Assembly (NCBI GenBank): GCA_036269075.1
Contig: DATASX010000088.1
Span: 30,024 to 94,023 of the forward strand
Direction: 5' to 3'
From: Sporichthyaceae bacterium
Lineage (GTDB): Bacteria; Actinomycetota; Actinomycetes; Sporichthyales; Sporichthyaceae
DNA length: 64,000 nucleotides
Below the pieces are notes generated by a model that was given only the letters and a program-made list of their open reading frames with translations, searched no databases and was not told where the DNA came from. Positions 20,889 to 28,634 of the stretch are shown piece after piece. The number at the start of each line of letters is the position of its first letter. Positions within the stretch are counted from its first letter, which is position 1. Both the position numbers and the translations under genes were made by a program.

Positions 20889-21593
20889 TCAGGTCGCCCT
20901 GATCGAGATCGGGCCGCTGTTGTTGCCGCCGGCGGCCGCGTCGCCGGCCCACAGGACCCGGTAGACGTAACGACCCTTGTCCGCGGGCTTCACCCAGAAG
21001 TGCGCGTCCCCGCCGCTGTTCAAGGTCGCGCCGGCGACCCTGGTCCAGTGCTTATGGACGTACCACTGCAGGACGACGGGGGTTCCGGGCTGGGCCGGGA
21101 CCAGTTGGACGTCGATCAGCACGGCGTGCTTGTGCTTGACGGTCGTCTTGTTCGGGGTGGCCACGACCTGCGCCGTCACGCCGCCGGTGACCGAGGACGA
21201 ACTCGACCCGGCCACCGTGTCGGTCCCAGCGAACTGCGCGACGTACTGCGCCGCCGCCGCCATCGGCAGATCCGTCTGGTAGTTGCCGCTGCCGTCGGCG
21301 GTGGTGGTCGCCACAACGACGCCGCCGGTCGAGCTCATCCGGCGGATCTGGACGACCGCGTTGGGCACGCCCGGGCCTGTCGTGGTGTCCTCGACCTTAC
21401 CGAAGACGCCGAGGTCCGGGGTCTCCGGCCGCTGCGGGATCATCGCGATCGTCACCGACGACGTGTCGAGGGAGGTCGCCGCGACCGGCGGGGTCGCCAC
21501 GCAAGCGGCCAGCGCGAGCGCCAGCACGCAGGCCCCGACGCCGGTCCGCAGGCCGCGGATCCGGCCAACTTCTGCCACACCGTTTCGGCGCAC
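20889..21593 (-). CDS. Predicted lipoprotein with carboxypeptidase-regulatory/Ig-like domains
   Basis: A 234-residue exported protein. The signal peptide ends in a lipobox (VLALALAACVATPP; Cys at about residue 31). The mature part has a beta-sandwich-like repeat typical of carboxypeptidase regulatory domains (GVFGKVEDTTTGPGVPNAVVQIRR...GNYQTDLPMAAA). A C-terminal region resembling Ig-like cell-surface folds follows (LQWYVHKHWTRVAGATLNSGGDAHFWVKPADKGRYVYRV). Likely a surface-anchored structural or adhesion protein; no enzyme motif is visible. It converges with the FkbM gene. Confidence 0.65.
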   Translation of the reverse strand: MRRNGVAEVGRIRGLRTGVGACVLALALAACVATPPVAATSLDTSSVTIAMIPQRPETPDLGVFGKVEDTTTGPGVPNAVVQIRRMSSTGGVVVATTTADGSGNYQTDLPMAAAAQYVAQFAGTDTVAGSSSSSVTGGVTAQVVATPNKTTVKHKHAVLIDVQLVPAQPGTPVVLQWYVHKHWTRVAGATLNSGGDAHFWVKPADKGRYVYRVLWAGDAAAGGNNSGPISIRAT

Positions 21594-21694
21594 AACTCGA
21601 GCAAAGCGTTCCCCGCCGCGCGGTGGAAGGGACGTTCGCCCGACGCGCCATCCACCGTTCGGCCGACCGGAGCGGCGCCGGGTACGGTGAGCGC

Positions 21695-21937
21695 GTGGAC
21701 GAGCATCTGCATGGCCTGCGCGAGCAACTCGACGCCGCTGCCGCGAACACCGACGACGCCGAGCGTGCCGAGCTGAACCGGCTGCGTACCGAGGTCGACC
21801 TGCACGCGAGCGCCGGCGATCACCACCGCCTGGCGGAATCCCTGGCCCGCGGCGAGACCAGGTTCGAGTCCGGCCACCCCAAGCTGGCCGACGCGATCCG
21901 CCGGGTGCTGGACGCGTTGTCGTCGTCCGGTATCTGA
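21695..21937 (+). CDS. DUF4404 family small protein
   Basis: The 80-residue product starts DEHLHGLREQLDAAAANTDDAERAELNRLRTEVD and continues into a second helix pair (GHPKLADAIRRVLDALSS), matching the DUF4404 pattern of small helical proteins. GTG 21695 is preferred because upstream in-frame residues are Arg-rich and unlike the family. Function unknown. It stands alone between the lipoprotein and the HNH gene. Confidence 0.7.
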   Translation: MDEHLHGLREQLDAAAANTDDAERAELNRLRTEVDLHASAGDHHRLAESLARGETRFESGHPKLADAIRRVLDALSSSGI

Positions 21938-22204
21938 GCTCTCGTCAGAAACGCTCGACGCCACTGGCTCACGCCGAGGCTTCGTGGGCTGACTCCTTAC
22001 TCGGTGGTTGCGTTCAGCCGGCCTGTGGGAGGGAGGGGTTCGGACCGTAACCACTGTGCAGGTCCGTCGGACGTCGGTCACCGGCTTCCAAGGCCTGTGC
22101 AGCTGATCGCAGCGGCGAGCTACGGCGCCCGACCACCGGTAAACAGATCCGGGAATTCGCCGATTTCCCTTGCAGAGATGGGAAAACCGGGCGAGAATAG
22201 TCTC

Positions 22205-23329
22205 ATGTCGAACACCAGTTCGAACCGGCTCATGTCGGTCGAGGAGGCCCTGGACTGGCTCGCGGCCACCGCCGGCGAGATCACCTGGACCGGCGCGGTC
22301 ACTGACGGCACCGACGTGCTGGCCCGCATCGGGGTACTGGAGCGGCAGGTCGCGATGGTCCAGGGCGAGCAGGTGCTGGCCATGGCCGAATGGGTCGCCG
22401 ACTCCCTCGACCGCCATGACGCGGAGCGCCCCGTGTGGGTCGACCCGCAGACCTGGGAGCAGTCCCAGGAGTTGGACTTCGCCGAGCGTTCGGCCTACGC
22501 CGAGGTCGCCCTGGAGCTGGGCCTGGCCGACTGCACCAGTGATCAGCGGGTCCATGTCGCGGTGGAGCTGCGGCGCCGCCTGCCGGGCGCCTTGGCCGCC
22601 CTGTGCGCCGGGCGGATCACGATGGCCAAGGCCCGGGTGATCCTGGAGGAGACCGCCGAGCTCGACGCCGAACTGCTCGCGCAGGTCGAGGCGGCAGCAC
22701 TGGGCAAGGCCGAGGGACTCACCCCGGCGAACCTGCGCCGGGCCACCCGCCGCGCCGTGGCCCGCCTCGACGCCAACGCTGTCGCCAAACGCCGCGCCAC
22801 GGCCGTAGCGCAACGCTCGGTGAAGATGTGGGAGATCGGCGATGGGATGTCCGCCCTGGAAGCCATCCTGCCCACCCCGGTCGCACAGGCCGCCTTCGCG
22901 GTCATCGACGCCACCGCCCACCAAGCCATCACCCCAGGTGACGATCGCAGCATCGACGCGGCCCGTGCCGACGCCCTGGTCCTCACTATCTGCTTCCCGC
23001 CCGACATGGCCCCGCGGATCAGCTACCAGATCCAGATCATCTCCACCGACCCCGACCTGAACGCCGACCCCACCCGCCGCCTCCCTACCGCGGCCCAAGC
23101 CCGCTACGTGAAAGCCCGCGACCAGCATTGCGTCCACCCCGGCTGCCGGGCCACCCGCACCGAGCAGGACCACACCACCGCCCACACCGGCGGCGGGCCC
23201 ACACTCACCACCAACCTCGCCTTGCGATGCAGGAAGCACCACACCCTCAAGCACTTGCTCGGCTGGACAGCCACCCAGGACCCCGACGGCACCCTCACCC
23301 TGACCACGCCGTCAGGCCGGACCTACTGA
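22205..23329 (+). CDS. DUF222 / HNH endonuclease (13E12 repeat-like protein)
   Basis: The 374-residue protein has the helical DUF222 domain over most of its length (LDWLAATAGEITWTG..RITMAKARVILEET..). A C-terminal HNH nuclease is present: CVHPGCRATRTEQDHTTAHTGGGPT and LALRCRKHHTLKH supply the zinc cysteines and catalytic histidines. Such proteins are present in many copies in actinobacteria (the 13E12 family of mycobacteria) and are often linked to mobile DNA. The biological role is unknown. ATG 22205 is chosen; ATG 22178 is possible. Upstream 21938-22204 shows no gene. Confidence 0.88.
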   Translation: MSNTSSNRLMSVEEALDWLAATAGEITWTGAVTDGTDVLARIGVLERQVAMVQGEQVLAMAEWVADSLDRHDAERPVWVDPQTWEQSQELDFAERSAYAEVALELGLADCTSDQRVHVAVELRRRLPGALAALCAGRITMAKARVILEETAELDAELLAQVEAAALGKAEGLTPANLRRATRRAVARLDANAVAKRRATAVAQRSVKMWEIGDGMSALEAILPTPVAQAAFAVIDATAHQAITPGDDRSIDAARADALVLTICFPPDMAPRISYQIQIISTDPDLNADPTRRLPTAAQARYVKARDQHCVHPGCRATRTEQDHTTAHTGGGPTLTTNLALRCRKHHTLKHLLGWTATQDPDGTLTLTTPSGRTY

Positions 23330-23444
23330 ACCCGGCCTCCGGATGAAGACGGCATCGATCAACCCGTCGAGAAACTGCCCCCGCCGAGGCAACCGGCTCC
23401 GGATCTCCCCGAGCAACCGCCCTTCTGAGCCGCCTGGCCGACTG

Positions 23445-23645
23445 CTACTCCTCGACGAGGCTCAGCGCCTCGGTCGGGCAGCCTTCGACGGCGGACTCCA
23501 CTTCTTTCAGTCGATCCGCCGGCGGGCATTCCTGGAGCACCTTCATCGTGCCGTCGTCCTGAATCTCGAAGATCCCGGGGGCGCTCTCCTCGCACATCCC
23601 GAGGCCGGTGCACCGGTGCCGATCGACGACTATGCGCTTGGCCAT
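23445..23645 (-). CDS. Ferredoxin, [3Fe-4S] type
   Basis: The 66-residue protein has RCTGLGMCEESAP (Cys-X5-Cys) and EGCPTEAL, three conserved cysteines arranged as in the single-cluster [3Fe-4S] ferredoxins that donate electrons to cytochrome P450s in actinomycetes. An extra Cys lies in QECPPAD. A GGAGGA ribosome binding site precedes the ATG. No P450 is in the window; the neighbouring SCP2-like gene could be a functional partner in lipid or sterol metabolism, but this is inference. Confidence 0.9.
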   Translation of the reverse strand: MAKRIVVDRHRCTGLGMCEESAPGIFEIQDDGTMKVLQECPPADRLKEVESAVEGCPTEALSLVEE

Positions 23646-23676
23646 CCGTCCTCCTCCCGCGCGTCCGACTCGCCTG

Positions 23677-24072
23677 CTAGGCCTTGTCCTTCTCGGCGAC
23701 CAGTTCGCGGTACATCGGGAACAGCGGCTTGGTCAGCGGCACCAGCTTGAGGATCTTGTTCACCGGGCCCTTGGCCTTGACCTGGCCCTTCGCCATGCCG
23801 ACGGCGAGGTTGTAGTCGCCGCGCCAGAACTTGTCGGCGATGTCGGCCGACATCGCCAGCGTCACGTCGGCGGGCTCGTCGATGGGACCGTTGACGATCG
23901 CGAACTCGTCGCGCATCACGATGTTCATCTCGACGTCCGGGTCGGTGTAGAGCACTCGCATGACGAGGTTCGCAGCCTTGAGCTTAGGACCGGACTCGGG
24001 GTGCTCGGCAGCCAGCCGGAACACCCCGCCGATGTACTTGTCCACCTCAGCTGCGTCGGCGAAGTAAGCCAT
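23677..24072 (-). CDS. SCP2 sterol-binding domain protein
   Basis: A 131-residue single-domain SCP2 protein. The typical fold signatures MNIVMRDEFAIVNGPIDEPADVTLAMSADIADKFWRG and LAVGMAKGQVKAKGPVNKILKLVPL form the lipid-binding tunnel. It probably binds fatty acyl or sterol-like ligands. ATG 24072 follows GAGAGGAG. It lies 31 bp upstream of the ferredoxin on the same strand and is divergent from an enoyl-CoA hydratase gene, a setting that suggests lipid degradation. Confidence 0.88.
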   Translation of the reverse strand: MAYFADAAEVDKYIGGVFRLAAEHPESGPKLKAANLVMRVLYTDPDVEMNIVMRDEFAIVNGPIDEPADVTLAMSADIADKFWRGDYNLAVGMAKGQVKAKGPVNKILKLVPLTKPLFPMYRELVAEKDKA

Positions 24073-24212
24073 CAGGCGCGCTCCTCTCGGGACCCGGTGA
24101 AGCCGCCCTCGGGGTGTGGCGGCCGTCACGTACCGGGCGTCGGACAGAATTCAACACGTACGCGCAAGTAGCCAAGTGCCCAGGGTGGGCGAAGGTCGAG
24201 GGAGCGCCGCCA

Positions 24213-25001
24213 ATGAGTGAGGCAGCCACCGCCGTCGTGTCCGGACGAGTCCTCCAGGTCCGGTTGACGGCCCCGGAGCGCGCCAACGCCATCGATCTGG
24301 AGTCGGTGAGCAGCCTGTACAAGGCCCTGGACGGCTTCGGGCCCGGCATCGGCGCGCTCAGCCTGCTGCACGACGGGCCGAACTTCTGCGTCGGCGGCGA
24401 CGTCAGCGGCTTCCGCGACGCGACCGACCCGGAGGCGTACCTGTTCGAACTGGCCGAAGCGGCGCATCGCTGCATCCGGGTCCTGTCGGCGGCCCCGGCC
24501 CCGGTGGTCATCGGTGCCCGTGGTTGGGCGGCCGGCGCAGGGATGGCGATCCTGCTGACCGCCGACATCCTCGTACTGGGCGAGTCCGCCAGGATGCGAG
24601 TTGCCTACCCGGCGATCGGCATCACACCGGACTGTGGTCTGAGTTGGAACCTCCCCCGGATCGTCGGCCGCGCGCGGGCCCGCGAGATCCTGATGACCAA
24701 CCGCCCGGTCGATGCCGCCGAGGCGCTCGCCATCGGGATCGCGGCCCACGTGGTGCCCGACGAGGCGGTCGAATCGACTGTCGACCGCATCGCCGCGGAG
24801 CTGTCGCAGGGCCCGACGCAGGCCTACGGCAACATCCGCGGGCTGCTCTCCGACGGCGAGTCCCGGACCCTCGACGAGCACCTCGACTTCGAGGCCCGCT
24901 CGATCGCCCGCAGCGCCGTCACCGCGCAGGGCGCCGAGGGCATCCGCGCGTTCCTGGAGAAGCGTCGCCCCGTCTTCCACCCTGACGGACCGTCACGATG
25001 A
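24213..25001 (+). CDS. Enoyl-CoA hydratase/isomerase family protein
   Basis: A 262-residue crotonase-fold protein. The oxyanion-hole segment NFCVGGDVSGFRD and the second conserved block GARGWAAGAGMAILLTADILVLGESARM are present. The positions of the two catalytic Glu residues of classic hydratases read GMAI and ITPDCGLSWNLP, so acid/base residues are not obviously conserved. It may be an isomerase, another crotonase, or an unusual hydratase. Its TGA overlaps an 8-codon ORF that leads into pheA. Confidence 0.85.
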   Translation: MSEAATAVVSGRVLQVRLTAPERANAIDLESVSSLYKALDGFGPGIGALSLLHDGPNFCVGGDVSGFRDATDPEAYLFELAEAAHRCIRVLSAAPAPVVIGARGWAAGAGMAILLTADILVLGESARMRVAYPAIGITPDCGLSWNLPRIVGRARAREILMTNRPVDAAEALAIGIAAHVVPDEAVESTVDRIAAELSQGPTQAYGNIRGLLSDGESRTLDEHLDFEARSIARSAVTAQGAEGIRAFLEKRRPVFHPDGPSR

Positions 25002-25024
25002 AGCTTGGCAAGGAAGGCACATGA
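24998..25024 (+). other. 8-codon ORF bridging the crotonase gene and pheA
   Basis: ATG 24998 overlaps the upstream TGA (ATGA), and its own TGA overlaps the pheA ATG (ATGA). It encodes MKLGKEGT and includes the AAGGAAGG ribosome binding site of pheA. It may be a chance outcome of close packing or a re-initiation device. Confidence 0.3.
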
Positions 25025-25875
25025 TTCCGGGCACCATCGGATACCAGGGCGAGCCGGGGTCGAACTCCCAACTCGCGTGCGAGCAGGCCTGGCCGGAGCA
25101 CGCCACCGTGCCGTACGCGACGTTCGAGGACGTGTTCGCCGCGGTCGTCGACGGCGAGGTCGACCGCGCCCTGATCCCGATCGAGAACTCGCTCGCCGGC
25201 CGCGTGGCGGACATCCACCACTTGCTGCCCACCTCGGGGCTGTTCATCGTCGGCGAGCACTTCCTGCCGATCACCTTCCACCTGATGGCGCTGCCCGGGG
25301 TGTCGGTCGAGGAGTTGAAGACGGTGCACTCCCACGTCCACGCCCTCGGCCAGTGCCGCAAGGTGATCCGGCGGCTGGGCCTGCGCCCGATCGTGGCCGG
25401 CGACACCGCCGGGGCGGCGCGGGAGATCGCCGAACTCGGCGACCGGACCGCCGCCTCGTTGTCCCCGTTGCCCGCCGCGGCGCTCTACGGGCTGGACGTG
25501 CTCGAGCACAACGTCGAGGACGAGGTGCACAACACCACGCGGTTCGTGATGCTGGACCGCTCCCCCGCCGAGGTCTCCCCGGCGGTCGCCGATGTGGTGA
25601 CGTGCTTCGTCTTCCGGGTCCGCAACATCCCGGCGGCGTTGTACAAGGCGCTGGGCGGGTTCGCCACCAACGGCGTGAACATGACCAAGCTCGAGTCGTA
25701 CATGGTCGACGGCCAGTTCAGCGCGACCCAGTTCTACGCCGAGGTCGACGGCCATCCGGAACAGCCGCCGTTGCGCCGAGCCCTGGAGGAGCTGAGCTTC
25801 TTCGCCGCCGAGATGCGGATGCTCGGAACGTTCCCGGCCTCGCCGCTGCGGCCGGACCTGGTGCACAGCGGCTGA
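25021..25875 (+). CDS. pheA: Prephenate dehydratase
   Basis: Converts prephenate to phenylpyruvate in phenylalanine synthesis. The 284-residue monofunctional enzyme has the catalytic domain (IGYQGEPGSNSQLACEQ, IPIENSLAGRVADIHHLL, and NTTRFVML with the essential Thr). A C-terminal ACT regulatory domain follows (FRVRNIPAALYKALGGFATNGVNMTKLESYMVDGQF). The phenylalanine-sensing ESRP motif of many family members reads ESYM here, so feedback control may differ. A good AAGGAAGG lies before ATG 25021. It is sandwiched between two crotonase genes, unusual neighbours for an aromatic pathway gene. Confidence 0.95.
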   Translation: MIPGTIGYQGEPGSNSQLACEQAWPEHATVPYATFEDVFAAVVDGEVDRALIPIENSLAGRVADIHHLLPTSGLFIVGEHFLPITFHLMALPGVSVEELKTVHSHVHALGQCRKVIRRLGLRPIVAGDTAGAAREIAELGDRTAASLSPLPAAALYGLDVLEHNVEDEVHNTTRFVMLDRSPAEVSPAVADVVTCFVFRVRNIPAALYKALGGFATNGVNMTKLESYMVDGQFSATQFYAEVDGHPEQPPLRRALEELSFFAAEMRMLGTFPASPLRPDLVHSG

Positions 25876-25935
25876 TCGGGCTGCGCGCGGATCTCGGTAG
25901 CGTCGGAGGCGAACCGCGCCGAGGAGGGCCCCGAA

Positions 25936-26712
25936 ATGCCGATCCGCTACGAACCCGACGGCCACGTCGTGCTGATCACGATCGACCGGACCGAGGCGCA
26001 CAACTGCCTGGATCCCGAGCACAACGACGCGCTCGCCGCGGCGTTCGACAGCTACGAGAAGGACCCCGAACTGCGGGTCGCGGTGCTCACCGGGGCCGGG
26101 GCGAAGTCGTTCAGCGCAGGCGCGGACCTCAAGGCTCTGATCCCACCGTTCCGCGACGCGGTCCGGGCCGGGCAGGCCCCGCCCTGGGTGATCGGCGGGA
26201 TCACCGACGGTTCCGGCTCGAAGCCGAGGATCGCAGCGGTGAACGGGCACGCGTTGGCCGGTGGGATGGAGTTGGCGCTGGCCTGCGACATCCGGCTGGC
26301 GTCGGAGAACGCGTCGCTGGGCCTGGCCGAGACCAAGTGGGCGATCATCCCCGGCGCCGGCGGCACCCAGCGACTGCCGCGCGCGATCCCGCTGGGCGCG
26401 GCGATGGAGATCATCCTGACCGGCGACCCGATCGACGCCGCCACCGCGCTGCGACTGGGCCTGGTGAACCGGGTGCTGCCGCAGGCCGAGCTCGTCCCGG
26501 CGGCTCTGGAGCTGGCCCGGACCATCGCCTCGCGCGGCCCGCTGGCCGTCGCGGCGGCCCGCCGCGCGGTGCTCGACGGGCTCGGGCTGCCGTTGGCCGA
26601 GGGCATGGCGATGGAGTACGGCATGTTCCTCGAGGTGATGCGCACCGAGGACGCCGCCGAGGGCCCACGCGCCTTCGCCGAGAAACGGCCGTCGGTCTAC
26701 CAGGGCCACTAG
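25936..26712 (+). CDS. Enoyl-CoA hydratase
   Basis: A 258-residue crotonase. KSFSAGADLKAL forms the oxyanion hole, VNGHALAGGMELALACDIRLAS contains the first catalytic Glu, and GLAETKWAIIPGAGGTQRLPRAI contains the second region. Compared with the crotonase at 24213, the catalytic Glu positions are kept, so hydratase activity is likely. GAGGAGGG precedes ATG 25936. It is 60 bp downstream of pheA and probably shares its transcript. Pathway: fatty-acid or branched-chain acyl-CoA breakdown. Confidence 0.9.
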   Translation: MPIRYEPDGHVVLITIDRTEAHNCLDPEHNDALAAAFDSYEKDPELRVAVLTGAGAKSFSAGADLKALIPPFRDAVRAGQAPPWVIGGITDGSGSKPRIAAVNGHALAGGMELALACDIRLASENASLGLAETKWAIIPGAGGTQRLPRAIPLGAAMEIILTGDPIDAATALRLGLVNRVLPQAELVPAALELARTIASRGPLAVAAARRAVLDGLGLPLAEGMAMEYGMFLEVMRTEDAAEGPRAFAEKRPSVYQGH

Positions 26713-26749
26713 CGACCGGCGCCGAAGCTCTCCGGGGTAGTTTGGCGGC

Positions 26750-27001
26750 ATGAAGGACGCGCGGAAGTCGCGCCGTCGACGGGGTGAGCGCCCGACCTAC
26801 GACGTCGTCACGCCCACCCCCGACCAGGCGCGCCTCGAGCAGATCGCCCAGCGCCAGCGGCGTTACTACCGGGTGATGGTCCCGTGCATCCTGCTGGTGG
26901 CCTTCGGGTTCTTCGTCCCGGCCCCGACGCCGTTCCGGCTCGGGGCGCTCGCCATCGCGGCGTTCATGCCGCCGATCGCCGCGATCGTCGGCAACAACTG
27001 A
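26750..27001 (+). CDS. DUF3099 small membrane protein
   Basis: The 83-residue protein has a basic N-terminus (MKDARKSRRRRGERPTYDVVT) and two closely spaced hydrophobic helices (VMVPCILLVAFGFFV, LGALAIAAFMPPIAAIV), matching the DUF3099 pattern in actinobacteria. It is probably in the cytoplasmic membrane with both ends inside. Function unknown. It converges with the hydrolase gene, leaving 10 bp between stops. Confidence 0.8.
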   Translation: MKDARKSRRRRGERPTYDVVTPTPDQARLEQIAQRQRRYYRVMVPCILLVAFGFFVPAPTPFRLGALAIAAFMPPIAAIVGNN

Positions 27002-27011
27002 CGCCGACCAG

Positions 27012-27812
27012 TCAGCGACCCGCGTCCACCTTGTCGGCGACCTCGAGGATCGTGCGAACCACCAGGGCCGGATCGTCGTACATGGGCATGTGGCCGACCC
27101 CGGGTAGGCGAACCAATTCGGCCTTCGGCAGCACGGTCAACCAGGGCCGGCCGTAGCGCTCGAACGGGATCGTGCGGTCCTTCATCGGCCAGGCCAGCCG
27201 GACCGGCACGTCGACCTGCAACCGGGCCACCGGCCCTGAGGCCCGGAGCGCGGCCAGCAGGCCGTCCAGCAGTTCGCAGGCCGCCGTGTCCTCGAGCATC
27301 CCAGTGAGTTCCTCGACCGGGATCAGGTCGGCGCGTTCCATCACAGGTCGGAACATGCGGCGCCGGGTACTGGGCCGAGCCAACATCCGCTGCACGGTCG
27401 GGCTCACGGTGGCGCGGCGGCCGAGCTTCAGCAACCGACCGACGCGAGCCAGGTCGCGGGGCTTGATCCAGGTCCCGGCCGGGGCGAAGGCAACCACCGA
27501 GTGCGCGCGGCCGCGCGCGGCCAGCTCGAGTGCCAGCCAGCCGCCCAACGAGTTGCCCACCAGGTGGGCCCGCTCGATGCCAACGGCATCCAGGCGGGAC
27601 TCCATCTCGTCGGCCAACTTGTCGATGCCGCACGGCCCCGCGGCAACCACCGGTGCTCCACGGTGCCCGGCCATCGTCGGCGCGTACACGTCGTGATGCT
27701 CAGCGAGGGCGTCCTGCACCGGCTGCCACACCCGCCAGGAGCCGTTCAAACCGTGCAGCAGGACCATCGGGGTGCCGGAACCGGAACGCCGGTGATCGGT
27801 CAGCTCAGCCAA
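27012..27812 (-). CDS. Alpha/beta hydrolase
   Basis: A 266-residue alpha/beta hydrolase. The oxyanion motif is VLLHGLNGSWRVW, the nucleophile elbow GNSLGGW, a candidate acid lies in MKDRTIPF, and the catalytic His is in LPGVGHMPMYDDP. Ester, lactone or C-C bond hydrolysis is possible; nothing points to a specific substrate. No signal peptide, so cytoplasmic. It converges with the DUF3099 gene. Confidence 0.88.
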   Translation of the reverse strand: MAELTDHRRSGSGTPMVLLHGLNGSWRVWQPVQDALAEHHDVYAPTMAGHRGAPVVAAGPCGIDKLADEMESRLDAVGIERAHLVGNSLGGWLALELAARGRAHSVVAFAPAGTWIKPRDLARVGRLLKLGRRATVSPTVQRMLARPSTRRRMFRPVMERADLIPVEELTGMLEDTAACELLDGLLAALRASGPVARLQVDVPVRLAWPMKDRTIPFERYGRPWLTVLPKAELVRLPGVGHMPMYDDPALVVRTILEVADKVDAGR

Positions 27813-27897
27813 GAGGGCCTCCTCGTCGCGAGCGAAGTCAATCAGAGGCCTGACGAACAGTCAGATCGCACCCGCCGCGCGCCGGGTTCGAACTCGG

Positions 27898-28509
27898 TCA
27901 GTACCCGACCGTCTGCGGATCGCGGTTACCCGCGCCGGAGTCCCCCGAGTCGTGGCCCGTCGGCTCCGGGCTGGACGAACCCAAGGTGCCGGCATGCCGG
28001 GCCAGGTAGCCGTCCGCCGCCTTGACGACCGCGTCGGCTGCCGCGCGTTCCCGCACCGGGCTCGCGGGATTCAGGCCCTTCTGGATGATCGCGAACTGGT
28101 CCTCGAGGATCCGGTACGTGGCGGGTTCGGTGACCCGCACCGTACCCTCGATGCTTGACCACACCGGCTCGATCCGGCCTTGCGCGTCGGCCGCGGCCTG
28201 CGGATCCGAGCCGACCGAGTTGGCCACGTCGTTGACGATGTTCTTCAGCAGGCTCAACCCGTCGACGACCTCGGGAGCCGGGACCCGCATGTCGTCGGCG
28301 GTGAGGCCGTTGCTGTCGGCGGGCGTCGCGACCACCGAACCGGTACCGGACGGGGCAGCCGCCGCCGGGGCCGAGGTGCCGGAGCCGCAGGCGGTCAGCG
28401 CGAGGGCGGCCGTGACCGCCAGGGCCACCCCCGAAACCGCTCGCACAGCCGCTCCCGCTCCACCGGGGCAGACCCGGACCGCCTTCACCCCGAACGAAGG
28501 AAGACCCAA
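27898..28509 (-). CDS. Predicted lipoprotein, unknown function
   Basis: The 203-residue protein has a long N-terminal region leading to a lipobox (VTAALALTACGSG). A short Ala/Pro/Ser-rich linker and a helical domain follow (VVDGLSLLKNIVNDVANSVGSDPQAAADAQGRIEPVWSSIEGTVR.. KAADGYLARHAG). The pattern recalls the helical domain of EfeO-like periplasmic iron-uptake proteins, but similarity is too weak to assign. The true start may lie downstream of 28509, nearer the hydrophobic stretch. Confidence 0.65.
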   Translation of the reverse strand: MGLPSFGVKAVRVCPGGAGAAVRAVSGVALAVTAALALTACGSGTSAPAAAAPSGTGSVVATPADSNGLTADDMRVPAPEVVDGLSLLKNIVNDVANSVGSDPQAAADAQGRIEPVWSSIEGTVRVTEPATYRILEDQFAIIQKGLNPASPVRERAAADAVVKAADGYLARHAGTLGSSSPEPTGHDSGDSGAGNRDPQTVGY

Positions 28510-28634
28510 CTTTCGCAGCCCCGACGACCTGATCCGAACCGCGGCGCGACATCTTGACCGATCCGCAACACGAGTTGATCGGACCGCACCGCGAGCGCTC
28601 CTGAACCGCGGTCCGCCGCGACATTCGGGCGTGG

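Noticed and set aside
21452..23254. 600-codon minus-strand frame opposite the HNH gene
   Set aside because: Shadow of the DUF222/HNH gene; no domain and atypical codon bias.
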